Shown: piece after piece, positions 6,481-14,466 of the stretch | Numbering within the stretch: the first letter of the stretch is position 1 | Layout of the letters: each line of letters begins with the position of its first letter | NCBI GenBank assembly: GCA_030613745.1 | Contig: JAUWLK010000018.1 | Location: 1 to 19,136, forward strand | Length of the DNA stretch: 19,136 nucleotides | Source of the DNA: Flavobacteriaceae bacterium | Lineage (GTDB): Bacteria; Bacteroidota; Bacteroidia; Flavobacteriales; Flavobacteriaceae | Direction: 5' to 3' | Notes under the pieces: generated by a model | Database searches by the model: none | What the model was told of the DNA's origin: nothing | What the model saw: the letters and a program-made list of their open reading frames with translations, nothing else | Translations under genes and position numbers: made by a program

Positions 6481-7809
6481 ATGACCAAAAAAAGTAAACA
6501 TAATGATGGTTGGATGAATATCTTTACAAAATCAGGATATAGAAAGTATGATAAAAAAGCTAATAAAGTATATAAAAATCTTATTAGATTGACAGAGGTT
6601 AATCTTGATGATCTTTATGAGTCTGAAGGACTTGGAGCAAAGATTATCGATACTTACCCACATTATGCTACTAAAGAAGGGTTTACAATTGAAGGTGATG
6701 AAGAAAATACTATTATTGATAAATATATTGATTTAAAAATAAACAAAGAGATAAAAAAACATCTTATACTTGACAGGGTGCATGGTGGTTCATTAATGTT
6801 TTTTGGTTTAAATGATGGTGGAACAACTGAAGATGAGTTAAATATTAACAATTTGAAAAGTATTGATTTTATCCAGGTTTATGATAGATGGAAAGTTGAA
6901 TATAATGATTATGATTTACAGAGTGATCCAAGTAAACCTAATTTTAATAAACCTGAACGTTATAGGGTAACACCAATTAATGGCACAGAGTTTATGGTAC
7001 ATAATTCAAGAGTTCATATTTTAGATGGTTTATTATTGTCTGACAGAAGAAGAAATGAACTTAACGGATGGGGAAATTCAATCTTTCAAAGAATATTTAA
7101 CAAATTATCATCATGTAATGCTGTTTATGATAATGTTGAAGATATAACATATGATTTTATTCAAACAATCTTAAAACTAAGTAATTTACAACAACTTGTT
7201 TACAATGATGAGACTGATGTTATAAATGAAAGATTGAATATTATTGATATGGGTAGATCAATGATGCATACTATTGCAATTGACAAAGACGAAAGTTATG
7301 AAAAGTCTTCATCTTCAGTTACTGGGCTTGATAAAATAATTCAAGAATTTTATATTATTTTATCTGCTGTTGGTCTTATTCCAGTTACTTTACTTATGGG
7401 AATATCTCCAGCAGGGGAAAATGCTACTGGTCAAGCCGATTTTGAAAATTTCTACGGATGGGTAGAATCATACCAAAAAGACAAGCTCCAAAGTATTCTT
7501 GAATTAATAAATTATTTTATTATTAATTGTAAAGATTATAAAATTAAAATCCCTGAAGATACTACTTTAAGAATAAGATTTTATCCTATTAAAAAACCTG
7601 ATTTAAAAGAACTATCTGAAATCAATGAAAAGAAAGTCAAAGCATTAAATGATTTAATTGATAGGAATGTTTTGTTACCTCAAGAAGTATTATTTATCTT
7701 AAATAATGATGAGCATTCAGGAATTAATATTGATCTTGAAAAGAGAAAAGAATTATTACTTGAAGCTGAAAAAGCCAATGTGAAGATTAAGGAAAATGGT
7801 AATGAGTAA
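6481..7809 (+). CDS. Portal protein, DUF1073 family
   Basis: The portal dodecamer forms the DNA entry channel at one capsid vertex and docks the terminase. The 442-residue sequence matches the DUF1073 portal family in order: an N-terminal part with GLGAKIIDTYPHYATKEGF, then DRVHGGSLMFFG, then VHILDG, and the crown part LMGISPAGENATGQADFENFYGWV (from about residue 309). The SD is excellent (GGAGGT, 6470-6475) and is followed by TTTACAAATG, one form of the recurrent initiation box seen elsewhere. The 3' end overlaps the MuF-like gene by 8 bases. Family assignment rests on overall sequence pattern and position after terL. Confidence 0.92.
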   Translation: MTKKSKHNDGWMNIFTKSGYRKYDKKANKVYKNLIRLTEVNLDDLYESEGLGAKIIDTYPHYATKEGFTIEGDEENTIIDKYIDLKINKEIKKHLILDRVHGGSLMFFGLNDGGTTEDELNINNLKSIDFIQVYDRWKVEYNDYDLQSDPSKPNFNKPERYRVTPINGTEFMVHNSRVHILDGLLLSDRRRNELNGWGNSIFQRIFNKLSSCNAVYDNVEDITYDFIQTILKLSNLQQLVYNDETDVINERLNIIDMGRSMMHTIAIDKDESYEKSSSSVTGLDKIIQEFYIILSAVGLIPVTLLMGISPAGENATGQADFENFYGWVESYQKDKLQSILELINYFIINCKDYKIKIPEDTTLRIRFYPIKKPDLKELSEINEKKVKALNDLIDRNVLLPQEVLFILNNDEHSGINIDLEKRKELLLEAEKANVKIKENGNE

Positions 7810-8746
7810 AATAAATTCTGCCTTTTTGTCAATAGCTTTTAGATTACAAAATGGTATTAATAATATTAAAAAATTACCAAAAATACCAGAATGGAAATAC
7901 CCTTGGGCAATTGAAAAAGAGTATGAAATTGCCATGGTTAAATATATTAATATAATTAGGCAATATACTAATGAGGTTATAATCCCAGCTATTCCAGGAT
8001 TTAAAAAACAATTTAACTTTTCAAAAGGGAAATTTGATGGTATTAATATTGAACATTATGATGATTATAATTCAGATCTTGAAGTAATGTTTAATAATCT
8101 TAATGTTTTTTTAATACAAAACACTACTAATCCTGGGATTCTTGCTCTTGATATAGGCCAAAAAACTAATAAATGGAATAGTAAAGAATGGCAAAAAATA
8201 TTAAAATCAGTTCTTGGTGTGAATGGTTTTGCTATGGAACTGGGTATTGAACAAATAATGAAAAATTTTGTCAATGGTAATATCAAATTAATTATCAACT
8301 TGACAAACGAAGCTGAAAGAAAAATACAATTGATTTTTAATAATGGGATTATTGAAGGTCAAAGAATTGAAACTATTGTAGAAAATTTAAAAAAAAGTTT
8401 AGATATATCAGAGAATAGAGCAAGATTTATTGCAAGAGATCAAATCGGTAAACTTAATGGTATGTTGACAGAAGAAAGACAAACCACCTACGGAATAACT
8501 GATTATTATTGGAGGGATTCAAATGATATTAAAGTAAGGCTCACCCATTCAAAAAATAATGGTAAAAAATTTTCATGGGATAGACCACCAGTCACAGGAC
8601 ATCCCGGTTTTGATTTTCAGTGTAGATGCTGGGCTGAACCAGATTTTAAACATATATTTGGTTATGAAAATAGGCAACCTATTAATATTATTCCAGTTAA
8701 ACATAAACCTAAATTTAAGGTATTAACAAGAAGGAAAAATAAATAA
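7802..8746 (+). CDS. MuF-like minor head morphogenesis protein
   Basis: MuF/SPP1 gp7-type proteins associate with the portal and are needed for head morphogenesis. The 314-residue product has the characteristic C-terminal region: ENRARFIARDQIGKLNG, then YYWRDSNDIKVRLTHSKNNGK, then GHPGFDFQCRCWAEPDF, with paired Cys. ATG 7802 is chosen over ATG 7796 because AAGGA (7789-7793) lies 8 bases upstream of 7802 but only 2 before 7796. The gene overlaps the portal gene by 8 bases. No toxin or other domain is fused after the MuF segment. Confidence 0.9.
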   Translation: MSKINSAFLSIAFRLQNGINNIKKLPKIPEWKYPWAIEKEYEIAMVKYINIIRQYTNEVIIPAIPGFKKQFNFSKGKFDGINIEHYDDYNSDLEVMFNNLNVFLIQNTTNPGILALDIGQKTNKWNSKEWQKILKSVLGVNGFAMELGIEQIMKNFVNGNIKLIINLTNEAERKIQLIFNNGIIEGQRIETIVENLKKSLDISENRARFIARDQIGKLNGMLTEERQTTYGITDYYWRDSNDIKVRLTHSKNNGKKFSWDRPPVTGHPGFDFQCRCWAEPDFKHIFGYENRQPINIIPVKHKPKFKVLTRRKNK

Positions 8747-8934
8747 TGGGTATAAAAGAAGTTGTGAAAGGTATAACAAATATTCTTGCAATATATTTTT
8801 CACTTCCAGTTTTTGTGAAATACACTGGAAAATTAATAATTGAAATCAATTGTAAAAATGGTGGAATATGCTCATATGATGTGTCAACTAAACAAAATAT
8901 TAAACCAAAAGATTTAAAAATTGATAAAAAATAA
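8746..8934 (+). CDS. Small hydrophobic hypothetical protein
   Basis: The 62-residue protein has a hydrophobic stretch at about residues 9-30 (ITNILAIYFSLPVFVKYTG), possibly a membrane segment, followed by a polar tail with two Cys. Function is unknown. It overlaps the preceding stop by one base, and AAGG about 10 bases upstream can serve as SD. As the last gene before a strong terminator it would be the end of the packaging and portal operon. Small size and lack of a known family make it less certain than its neighbours. Confidence 0.6.
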   Translation: MGIKEVVKGITNILAIYFSLPVFVKYTGKLIIEINCKNGGICSYDVSTKQNIKPKDLKIDKK

Positions 8935-9017
8935 AAATAAACTATACTTTTCCTTTACATTTAATTATATTAATGTTATGTAGTTAAAAAGTTAATGGTG
9001 ATTACCTTTGGTGGTTT

Positions 9018-9072
9018 AAGAACCTTTCTTTTATCTTTCTTGCCTTTTAGATAAAAGATTGGTTCTTTTTTT
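9018..9072 (+). terminator. Strong rho-independent terminator
   Basis: The 19-base arm 9018-9036 (AAGAACCTTTCTTTTATCT) pairs with 9049-9067, with only two adjacent mismatches, and a T-run continues to 9072. It separates the packaging operon from the capsid operon. A promoter for the latter is expected downstream. TTGACA at 9085-9090 is present, but the best -10 at 17 bases (AAGATT) is poor. Confidence 0.9.
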
Positions 9073-9140
9073 ATACTTATTAACTTGACAAAATGAGAAT
9101 ATTTTAAAAGATTTAAAAATTAAGAAGGAAAATATTTAAT

Positions 9141-10310
9141 ATGTCAATAAAGAAAACAATACGTTTTGATTCAGGTAAAATATTACGAATAACAGAAACA
9201 AAAGAAGGTTTTTTGAAAGGCGATGCTATTGTTACTCGTACTGGTGTATTTACATATGTTAATAATGATGGTTCATTGCGTAAAGAATTACGGCATCCTG
9301 ATAATGTTTTTTCACTTGACAGTTTAAGCACTCTTGAAATGATACCTATCACAGATAATCATCCCAGTGAATTGGTGAATAGTAAAAATGCTAAAAATCT
9401 TTCAATTGGAACAACTGGAGAAGATATTAAACCTGACGGTAAATATTTATTATCTTCTGTCATTATAACAGATCAAGTTGCAATTAATGCAATTGATAGT
9501 GGTAAACGATCTTTATCTTTGGGTTATGAGGTTGTATTAGTTAAAGAAGATGGTGAATATAACGGTGAAAGATATGATTATAAACAAACAAATATACGTT
9601 ATAACCATCTTGCATTAGTCACTACTGCAAGAGCAGGAAGTGAAGCAAAATTAAAATTTGATTCAAATGAGATTGATTATGCAATTGAGATAAATAGTGA
9701 AAAACAAAATAATAAACCTTTACAAAAGGAAGTAAACATGGATCTTGTAAAAATTGATTGTGGTGATGGTCTTAATTATGATGCTGCTCCAGAAGTCAGT
9801 GTTTTAGTAAAAAATCTTACCAGAAAAAACACAATGACAGAACAGAAACTTGATAATCTTGAAAAGAAATTTGATGAGATGAAAAAAGATAATGTAAAAA
9901 TTGGAGCTGAAAGGGATGTGTTAAAAGAAAAACTTAATAAAGCCGAAAAAATGGATAATTCAGAGCTTATCAATAAGAAAGCTACTGAAATAATTCTCAT
10001 TCGTAAAGTAGCAGATTCAGTACTTAAAGATGAAGAAAAAAAGAATCTTGACACAATGAAAGTTCCTGAAATAAAGAAATTGTGTGTTGTTGCTAAATAT
10101 CCATCGATAAAAGAAGATGCTACTAATGAATATATTTCAGCAAGATTTGATTTACTTGTTGAAGATATTGATTCCGGTTCATTATATAATACCGATAGTC
10201 AAAGACTAAATGCAATACCAAAATTTAATGGTAAAAACAATGATGAATTTGATCCTGATATTGCACAGCAAAAAGCATTTGATGAAATGAAAAGTTTACA
10301 TTTAAAATAA
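9141..10310 (+). CDS. DUF2213 prohead protease-like protein with C-terminal scaffold region
   Basis: The N-terminal ~190 residues match the DUF2213 phage family: HPDNVFSLDSL (residues about 52-62), ITDNHPSEL (70-78), DQVAINAIDSGKRSLSLGYEV (about 111-131) and NHLALVTTARAGSEA (about 155-169). The His in DNHP and the Ser in SLSLGY are in the places expected for a herpesvirus-type prohead serine protease fold; the catalytic role is inference. From residue 200 the sequence turns into a charged, probable coiled coil like a scaffold. A second start at 9738 with its own strong SD lies exactly at this boundary. The main start uses AGAAGGA about 12 bases upstream of ATG. The gene sits before the decoration and capsid genes, as expected for a protease. 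Confidence 0.85.
   Translation: MSIKKTIRFDSGKILRITETKEGFLKGDAIVTRTGVFTYVNNDGSLRKELRHPDNVFSLDSLSTLEMIPITDNHPSELVNSKNAKNLSIGTTGEDIKPDGKYLLSSVIITDQVAINAIDSGKRSLSLGYEVVLVKEDGEYNGERYDYKQTNIRYNHLALVTTARAGSEAKLKFDSNEIDYAIEINSEKQNNKPLQKEVNMDLVKIDCGDGLNYDAAPEVSVLVKNLTRKNTMTEQKLDNLEKKFDEMKKDNVKIGAERDVLKEKLNKAEKMDNSELINKKATEIILIRKVADSVLKDEEKKNLDTMKVPEIKKLCVVAKYPSIKEDATNEYISARFDLLVEDIDSGSLYNTDSQRLNAIPKFNGKNNDEFDPDIAQQKAFDEMKSLHLK
9718..9740 (+). promoter_or_regulatory. Internal ribosome binding site and start codon
   Basis: The 16 bases CTTTACAAAAGGAAGT (9718-9733) are identical to 10356-10371 upstream of the next gene. AAGGAAG lies 5 bases before ATG 9738. This is as good an initiation site as any in the window, yet it lies inside an open reading frame. 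Confidence 0.75.
9738..10310 (+). CDS. Probable capsid scaffold protein, internal in-frame product of the protease gene
   Basis: Translation from ATG 9738 (Met200 of the protease frame) would give a 190-residue protein. Its central part is highly charged and heptad-like (KLDNLEKKFDEMKKD, LKEKLNKAEKMDNSE), typical of scaffold coiled coils. Scaffolds nested in-frame at the 3' end of a protease gene are known from lambda (Nu3 within C). The start is supported by AAGGAAG at optimal spacing and by a 16-base leader identical to that of the following gene. It would be made in excess over the full-length protease and be cleaved after assembly. Separate production is inferred, not proven. Confidence 0.65.
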   Translation: MDLVKIDCGDGLNYDAAPEVSVLVKNLTRKNTMTEQKLDNLEKKFDEMKKDNVKIGAERDVLKEKLNKAEKMDNSELINKKATEIILIRKVADSVLKDEEKKNLDTMKVPEIKKLCVVAKYPSIKEDATNEYISARFDLLVEDIDSGSLYNTDSQRLNAIPKFNGKNNDEFDPDIAQQKAFDEMKSLHLK

Positions 10311-10376
10311 GTTTTATCCTAGTGAATCAAATATAGATTTTAAACAATTAGAATACTTTACAAAAGGAAGTTAATT

Positions 10377-11123
10377 ATGCAGTTAGATTATAATAATGAT
10401 ATGAATAAAGGTTATCCTGGTTTAATTGGTAGTTTAGTTAATAGTACAATACGTACCAAAGCAGCACAACATGATATAGGTTTTGGGATGGGTGTTGTGT
10501 CCGGTAGTGATGCAGATAAACAGATAAGAGTCCCTATTAATGATACCGGAACATTGCTTTTTGATGCTGACTTTGTTACAGATAATGTAATTAATCTTAC
10601 AGTTAATGGTGTTGCAATTGTTCCTGTAACTTTTGCCACAAGTCATGCAGCTACTTTAACGTTGTTGACTGCTGCTATTGCTTTATTGACCGGGATTAAT
10701 GCTGTTGAATTAGGTGCAAGATCTGTAACTATTTCTGGTAGTGATATTGACATTGTAGTTACTAATATTATTATTACAGCAGGATCCAGTCAAGCGGGTG
10801 GGGTGTTTTCTCAATTGTATAGCAGTATTTTTAGAGGTTTTACTGTTCATACTCATAAACAAGCAAACTTGACACATGATACTGCTGTTTATAGTGATAA
10901 AGAAGCTGTGAACTATATGACAAAAGGGGATATACTTGTGCCTACAAGCAAAGCAGTTTCACAAGATGAATCTGTTTATATTGTTGTTGGTGGTACTGAT
11001 GCAGGTAAAGCTACAAATGAAGCTGTAAGTGGTAAAAATGTTGCTACAAATGCAAAATTTTTAACAACAATCACTGGAGCTGGTTTAACTGAAATTGAAT
11101 TAAATAAAGTTATGCCTATTTAA
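10377..11123 (+). CDS. Capsid decoration-like structural protein
   Basis: The 248-residue protein lies between the protease/scaffold and the major capsid gene, where phages with DUF2184 capsids often encode a structural or decoration protein. An N-terminal segment (GYPGLIGSLVNSTIRTKAA, then IGFGMGVVSG) and a C-terminal segment (DEALITY-like YSDKEAVNYMTKGDILVPTS) flank a central beta-rich insertion at about residues 62-142. The insertion runs INLTVNGVAIVPVTF, HAATLTLLTAAIALL, VTISGSDIDIVVT. Such inserts occur in surface-exposed phage proteins and may project from the capsid. The SD is AAGGAAG with the shared 16-base leader. The structural role is inferred from position and composition. Confidence 0.7.
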   Translation: MQLDYNNDMNKGYPGLIGSLVNSTIRTKAAQHDIGFGMGVVSGSDADKQIRVPINDTGTLLFDADFVTDNVINLTVNGVAIVPVTFATSHAATLTLLTAAIALLTGINAVELGARSVTISGSDIDIVVTNIIITAGSSQAGGVFSQLYSSIFRGFTVHTHKQANLTHDTAVYSDKEAVNYMTKGDILVPTSKAVSQDESVYIVVGGTDAGKATNEAVSGKNVATNAKFLTTITGAGLTEIELNKVMPI

Positions 11124-11216
11124 TAATTTTTAGTTTTAAAAACAAAGATTTTTTTTATAAATAATAAATAATTAAAGTAAATAATAAAATTTTAAAAATT
11201 AATAAAAGGGGTGAAA

Positions 11217-12176
11217 ATGCCTAACAAAAATGAAATAAACGATCCAAGACTTGACCAAGGGGAAACAATTTTCTTTGAAAATGAATTGATGCATATTAAG
11301 AGTAAAGTGTATCAAAAAAAATATCCTTTGTTAAAGGCGTTAATGGGATTATTTGCGATCAGTAATGAAGCAGATCCAGCCGATGAAACAATAGCATATG
11401 ATATGTTTGATGAAGTTGGTATTGCCAAAATTATTGCTGCTTATTCTGATGACATTCCGGTTTCTGACATCAAAGGACAACGATTTGTTTCAGATATTAG
11501 AGGTATTGGAACTGCTTATATATATAATATTATGGAGATCCGTAAAGGTGCAAAAACTGGTAAACCGCTCAAACAAGCTAAAGCAAACGCAGCAAAAAGA
11601 GCAAATGACCAACTTGTCAACAGGATTGCCTGGAAGGGTGATACTGAATATAATCTTGTTGGTATCTTGACACATCCAAATGTTACAACTGAAGTAGTAC
11701 AGACTGGTGCAACTTCAGGTGTTAAACCATGGAGCGGTAAAACACCGACAGAAATATTACAGGATATGAATGATATTGTAACTGATACAGTCGAATTGAC
11801 AAATGGTGTTGAAGCACCTGATACAATGATTCTACCTATTAAACAGTATGCTCATATTCAAAAAACAAAACTTGGTGATGGTAATGATACAACAATTATA
11901 GAATTTTTCTTAAAAAATAATCCAAGCATCACCAAAATTGATTGGGTGAATGAAATGAAAGATGTGACACCTGCACCAAGTGGTGCTGGTGGTACTGTTG
12001 ACGTAATGGTAACGTACACAAGAGATGAAGATCATATTTCACTTGAAATACCTCAATATTTTGAACAATTGCCTCCAGAGGCTGTAGGTTTAAGTTTTAA
12101 GGTTAATTGTCATTCAAGGTGTGGTGGGATTATAATTCCTTTTCCGCTTGCTGTAAGAATTGTTGAAGGTATATAA
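11217..12176 (+). CDS. Major capsid protein, DUF2184 family
   Basis: This is the main shell protein, HK97-like fold expected. The 319-residue sequence follows the DUF2184 pattern: DPRLDQGETIFFENELMHIKSKVY (from about residue 8), ISNEADPADETIAYDMFDEVGIAKIIAAYSDD, then GTAYIYNIMEIRKGAKTGKPL and NAAKRANDQLVNRIAWKGD. ATG 11217 is chosen over GTG 11211 because the SD AAAGGGG (11205-11211) would overlap the GTG and is well spaced from the ATG. A terminator lies directly downstream, consistent with a highly expressed capsid gene ending an operon. Confidence 0.93.
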   Translation: MPNKNEINDPRLDQGETIFFENELMHIKSKVYQKKYPLLKALMGLFAISNEADPADETIAYDMFDEVGIAKIIAAYSDDIPVSDIKGQRFVSDIRGIGTAYIYNIMEIRKGAKTGKPLKQAKANAAKRANDQLVNRIAWKGDTEYNLVGILTHPNVTTEVVQTGATSGVKPWSGKTPTEILQDMNDIVTDTVELTNGVEAPDTMILPIKQYAHIQKTKLGDGNDTTIIEFFLKNNPSITKIDWVNEMKDVTPAPSGAGGTVDVMVTYTRDEDHISLEIPQYFEQLPPEAVGLSFKVNCHSRCGGIIIPFPLAVRIVEGI

Positions 12177-12194
12177 GTAAATATTAATATTAAA

Positions 12195-12237
12195 GATATC
12201 ATATCCCAGCTAATGGGGTATGGTATTATTTTTTTTT
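12195..12237 (+). terminator. Terminator after the major capsid gene
   Basis: GATATCATATCCC (12195-12207) pairs with GGGGTATGGTATT (12215-12227) over 13 bp, including three G-U pairs, with loop AGCTAAT. A run of nine T follows. The core CCCAGCTAATGGG is repeated after the sheath gene at 15585-15597. Confidence 0.85.
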
Positions 12238-12261
12238 AAAGATTAGACAGGGATATTAAAA

Positions 12262-12639
12262 ATGATAGTTAGAAATAGTAGTAAAAAAATAATTGTAATT
12301 GGTAAAGTAAATTTATACCCAAAAGTAAATTTAATAACAAATGAACAAGAAACAATATTAATTAATTTCAAAGAAGATCTTGAAGATAATTCAAATCTTG
12401 TAATTGAAGATTTTCCAGAAATATATAAATTAAAAGAAAATAAAGAAAATAAGGAAATTAAAACAGTAAAAAGTGGGACATCAATAATTGATTTGGGGAA
12501 AAGAAAAGCTATTTCTTTAATTAAAGATACTGTAATTTTGTCAAGTTTAAAAACTTATTTAAAAGATGAGAAAAATGATAAAAATAGATCTGATGTTGTT
12601 AAAGCAATAAAAGATCAGATCAAAGAAATTGAGGTTTAA
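12262..12639 (+). CDS. Hypothetical protein downstream of the capsid gene
   Basis: Function not recognised. The 125-residue, Lys-rich protein begins with a short strand-rich part (SSKKIIVIGKVNLYPKVNLI) and ends with a charged helical part. Small variable proteins commonly sit between the major capsid and DUF4054 connector genes in related phages, so a head role is possible. The SD AGGGA at 12249-12253 is about 8 bases before ATG. No membrane segment or catalytic motif is seen. Confidence 0.7.
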   Translation: MIVRNSSKKIIVIGKVNLYPKVNLITNEQETILINFKEDLEDNSNLVIEDFPEIYKLKENKENKEIKTVKSGTSIIDLGKRKAISLIKDTVILSSLKTYLKDEKNDKNRSDVVKAIKDQIKEIEV

Positions 12640-12645
12640 GTATCC

Positions 12646-13053
12646 ATGTCTCTTAATTCTATTAATTCTTTTATCAGTGTTATAGCTCCACAATATGCGA
12701 CGGATCCCAGATTAAATGATCTGATTGAAATTGCTAAATTAAACACATCAATCAAATGTTTTGGTGGTGTTAATTCCCAAAAATATATGTATGCTGTTAG
12801 TCTACGGGTTTGTCATGATCTTGCTATGGAGATGGTGTCAGGTAGTACAGGTGATGGTACAGATTCTGGAAGCGGGACAGGCGGGGAAATATCTGAAGAA
12901 AAAGAAGGTAAATTATCAAGAAAATTTCAACAAAATTCTGATAATAGCCTTACTATGGGTTTTGATTATTTAAACAATACTATATATGGTAAAAAATTAA
13001 TAGAATTGATAAGAGGTAGTTGTATATTGCCTATAACAAGACTGGTTGACTAA
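12646..13053 (+). CDS. Head-tail connector protein, DUF4054 family
   Basis: The 135-residue protein follows the DUF4054 layout: an N-terminal helix with APQYATDPRLNDLIEIAK, a central helix AVSLRVCHDLAMEM, a Gly/Ser-rich loop (residues about 64-83), then SEEKEGKLSRKF and a final helix NNTIYGKKLIELIRGS. Members are small head-completion or connector proteins that add to the portal after packaging (analogous to HK97 gp6-type adaptors). It lies directly before other neck genes. GAGG about 12 bases upstream can serve as SD. Its 3' end overlaps the next start by one base (TAATG). Confidence 0.85.
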   Translation: MSLNSINSFISVIAPQYATDPRLNDLIEIAKLNTSIKCFGGVNSQKYMYAVSLRVCHDLAMEMVSGSTGDGTDSGSGTGGEISEEKEGKLSRKFQQNSDNSLTMGFDYLNNTIYGKKLIELIRGSCILPITRLVD

Positions 13054-13568
13054 TGATAAAACCATTGATAAGAGGTAGTAATAAATTAATGGTTAATGAT
13101 TTTGGTTGGGGTAGAATACTTTTTGAATTGAATTATTTAGAAAAAAGTTATGTAAAAATAGGTTTCCCGGAAAAAGGAAAATTAAAAACAGGTAATAAAA
13201 TAGGTAGTAAACATAAACCTGCTAAGATAATGTCAGAAATAATAATGATTGCAGCATTTAATGAGTTTGGAACAGGAACAACACCAGAACGTCCTTTTAT
13301 GCGTCAATCTTTTGATAATAATTTTAGAGAATTAAATGTGTTAAAAGAAAAACTTTACACAACGGTAGTAACTGGAAAAGGTACAGCAAAGGAAACATTA
13401 AATTTATTAGGTATATGGATGGTATCAAAGACAAAAGGGGAAATCAGGAATGGTAATTTTGCCTCATTGAGTGAATACACAAAGGCAAAAAAGAAAAGCG
13501 ATAAACCATTAATTGACACAGCACAAATGATTAATTCAATTCAATATGATATTGTTTTTATAAGGTAA
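13053..13568 (+). CDS. Neck or tail-completion protein, gp10/virion-morphogenesis-like
   Basis: The 171-residue protein shows the pattern of HK97 gp10-like neck proteins: YVKIGFPEKG, then AFNEFGTGTTPERPFMRQSFD (residues about 71-91), and a C-terminal PLIDTAQMINSIQYDI, matching 'L.dTGqL..Si.y.v'. It would sit at the head-tail junction. The start at 13053 overlaps the previous stop but has no clear SD. ATG 13089 (12 codons later) has AAGAGG 13 bases upstream and leaves the family-like beginning DFGWGRILFEL intact, so the true N-terminus may be there. Confidence 0.7.
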   Translation: MIKPLIRGSNKLMVNDFGWGRILFELNYLEKSYVKIGFPEKGKLKTGNKIGSKHKPAKIMSEIIMIAAFNEFGTGTTPERPFMRQSFDNNFRELNVLKEKLYTTVVTGKGTAKETLNLLGIWMVSKTKGEIRNGNFASLSEYTKAKKKSDKPLIDTAQMINSIQYDIVFIR

Positions 13569-13572
13569 AATT

Positions 13573-13911
13573 ATGAGTTTACGAAATAATAGAATAACAG
13601 TTTATAGAAATCAAACAGGTTCATATGTCAATGGTAGATGGATAGTAGGTTCTGTTGAAACTAATTTTATTATTTTATGCAGTGTTCAACCTTTTGATCC
13701 TAAAGAATTAAATTTTTTACCTGAGGGCAGAAGGGAAAATGATTTAAGGAATCTGTTTACAAGTAAAGAATTATTTACATTAGAGAATGGTAAAAGATCA
13801 GATCAGGTTGATTATTTAGGAAGTCGCTGGGAAGTAATAAAAGTTTTTAAATGGCAAAATAATATTATTAATCATTATAGATATGTGATAGTAAAATTAC
13901 AGGATAAATAA
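13573..13911 (+). CDS. Probable head-closure or head-tail connector protein
   Basis: The 112-residue protein is beta-rich (ITVYRNQTGSYVNGRWIVG, YLGSRWEVIKVFKWQNN, HYRYVIVKLQ). It sits between the gp10-like and tail-terminator-like genes, the usual position of a head-closure (stopper) protein. The small, strand-rich form fits that fold, with 'G.W..g' and '..Y.V...' elements common in such connectors. The SD AAGG lies about 9 bases before ATG. The family assignment is from position and secondary-structure character rather than a clear motif. Confidence 0.6.
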   Translation: MSLRNNRITVYRNQTGSYVNGRWIVGSVETNFIILCSVQPFDPKELNFLPEGRRENDLRNLFTSKELFTLENGKRSDQVDYLGSRWEVIKVFKWQNNIINHYRYVIVKLQDK

Positions 13912-13913
13912 TT

Positions 13914-14450
13914 ATGTTATCACAAACAACAATTGAAAATAGAATAAGAGCATGGTTATCATTGATATTTCCAACTACAGAAATAATAATTAATGATGCT
14001 ACTATTCCTAGTGGTTCCCGTCCTGGTTTACCATATATAAGTATAAATTTTTTAGGTTTACAGATAATAAGTGATAATAATTATCAAAGTCAACCTGATA
14101 TTTCAGAAAAATCAAAAATTACAGGTATAAGAGAAATAACATTTAGTATTAATTATTTTGGTGTAGATAGTCAAACGGAACTTGAAAAAATTACAGTCTT
14201 TGCAAAAGATGATAATTTAATTTCATTCCTTTTAATAGATGGCATTTCTTATATTGATAATACAGGAATAAGAGATTTAACATTTTTAAGAGATACTGTA
14301 TATGAGCCAAGAGCTGGAATTGATTTAATTTTTAGAATAGCTTCACAAGAAATAATTGATGCATTTATTATTGAAACTGTTGGAATAAATGGTGAAATTA
14401 GAGATCAAGCAAATAATATTTTAAAAGAAATAGAAATTTCAAATATTTAG
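13914..14450 (+). CDS. Probable tail terminator / neck protein (gp12-like, LIC_12616 type)
   Basis: The 178-residue protein has the features of the neck-terminator family: an N-terminal helix TTIENRIRAWLSLIF, then SGSRPGLPYISINFLGLQ (residues about 32-49), a strand SKITGIREITFSINYFG, and a C-terminal part with PRAGIDLIFRIASQ. These proteins cap the tail at the sheath/tube end and join it to the head. It lies immediately before the sheath gene, consistent with this job. It starts 2 bases after the preceding stop with AGGATA as SD, and ends with TAG, the only TAG stop among the genes here. Confidence 0.65.
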   Translation: MLSQTTIENRIRAWLSLIFPTTEIIINDATIPSGSRPGLPYISINFLGLQIISDNNYQSQPDISEKSKITGIREITFSINYFGVDSQTELEKITVFAKDDNLISFLLIDGISYIDNTGIRDLTFLRDTVYEPRAGIDLIFRIASQEIIDAFIIETVGINGEIRDQANNILKEIEISNI

Positions 14451-14466
14451 AAACGAGGTTGACAAA

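Noticed and set aside
7796..7801. ATG 7796 as start of the MuF-like gene
   Set aside because: It is only 2 bases from the SD; ATG 7802 has normal spacing and begins MSKINSAF.
9085..9113. TTGACA at 9085 as a sigma-70 promoter for the capsid operon
   Set aside because: The -35 is perfect, but TTGACA is common throughout the window and the -10 at 17 bases (AAGATT) is poor.
11211..11216. GTG 11211 as start of the capsid gene
   Set aside because: The G of this codon is the last base of the SD AAAGGGG; ATG 11217 is correctly spaced.
11398..12973. Short + strand frames at 11398-11670 and 12761-12973
   Set aside because: They are out-of-frame shadows of the capsid and DUF4054 genes, with low-complexity composition.
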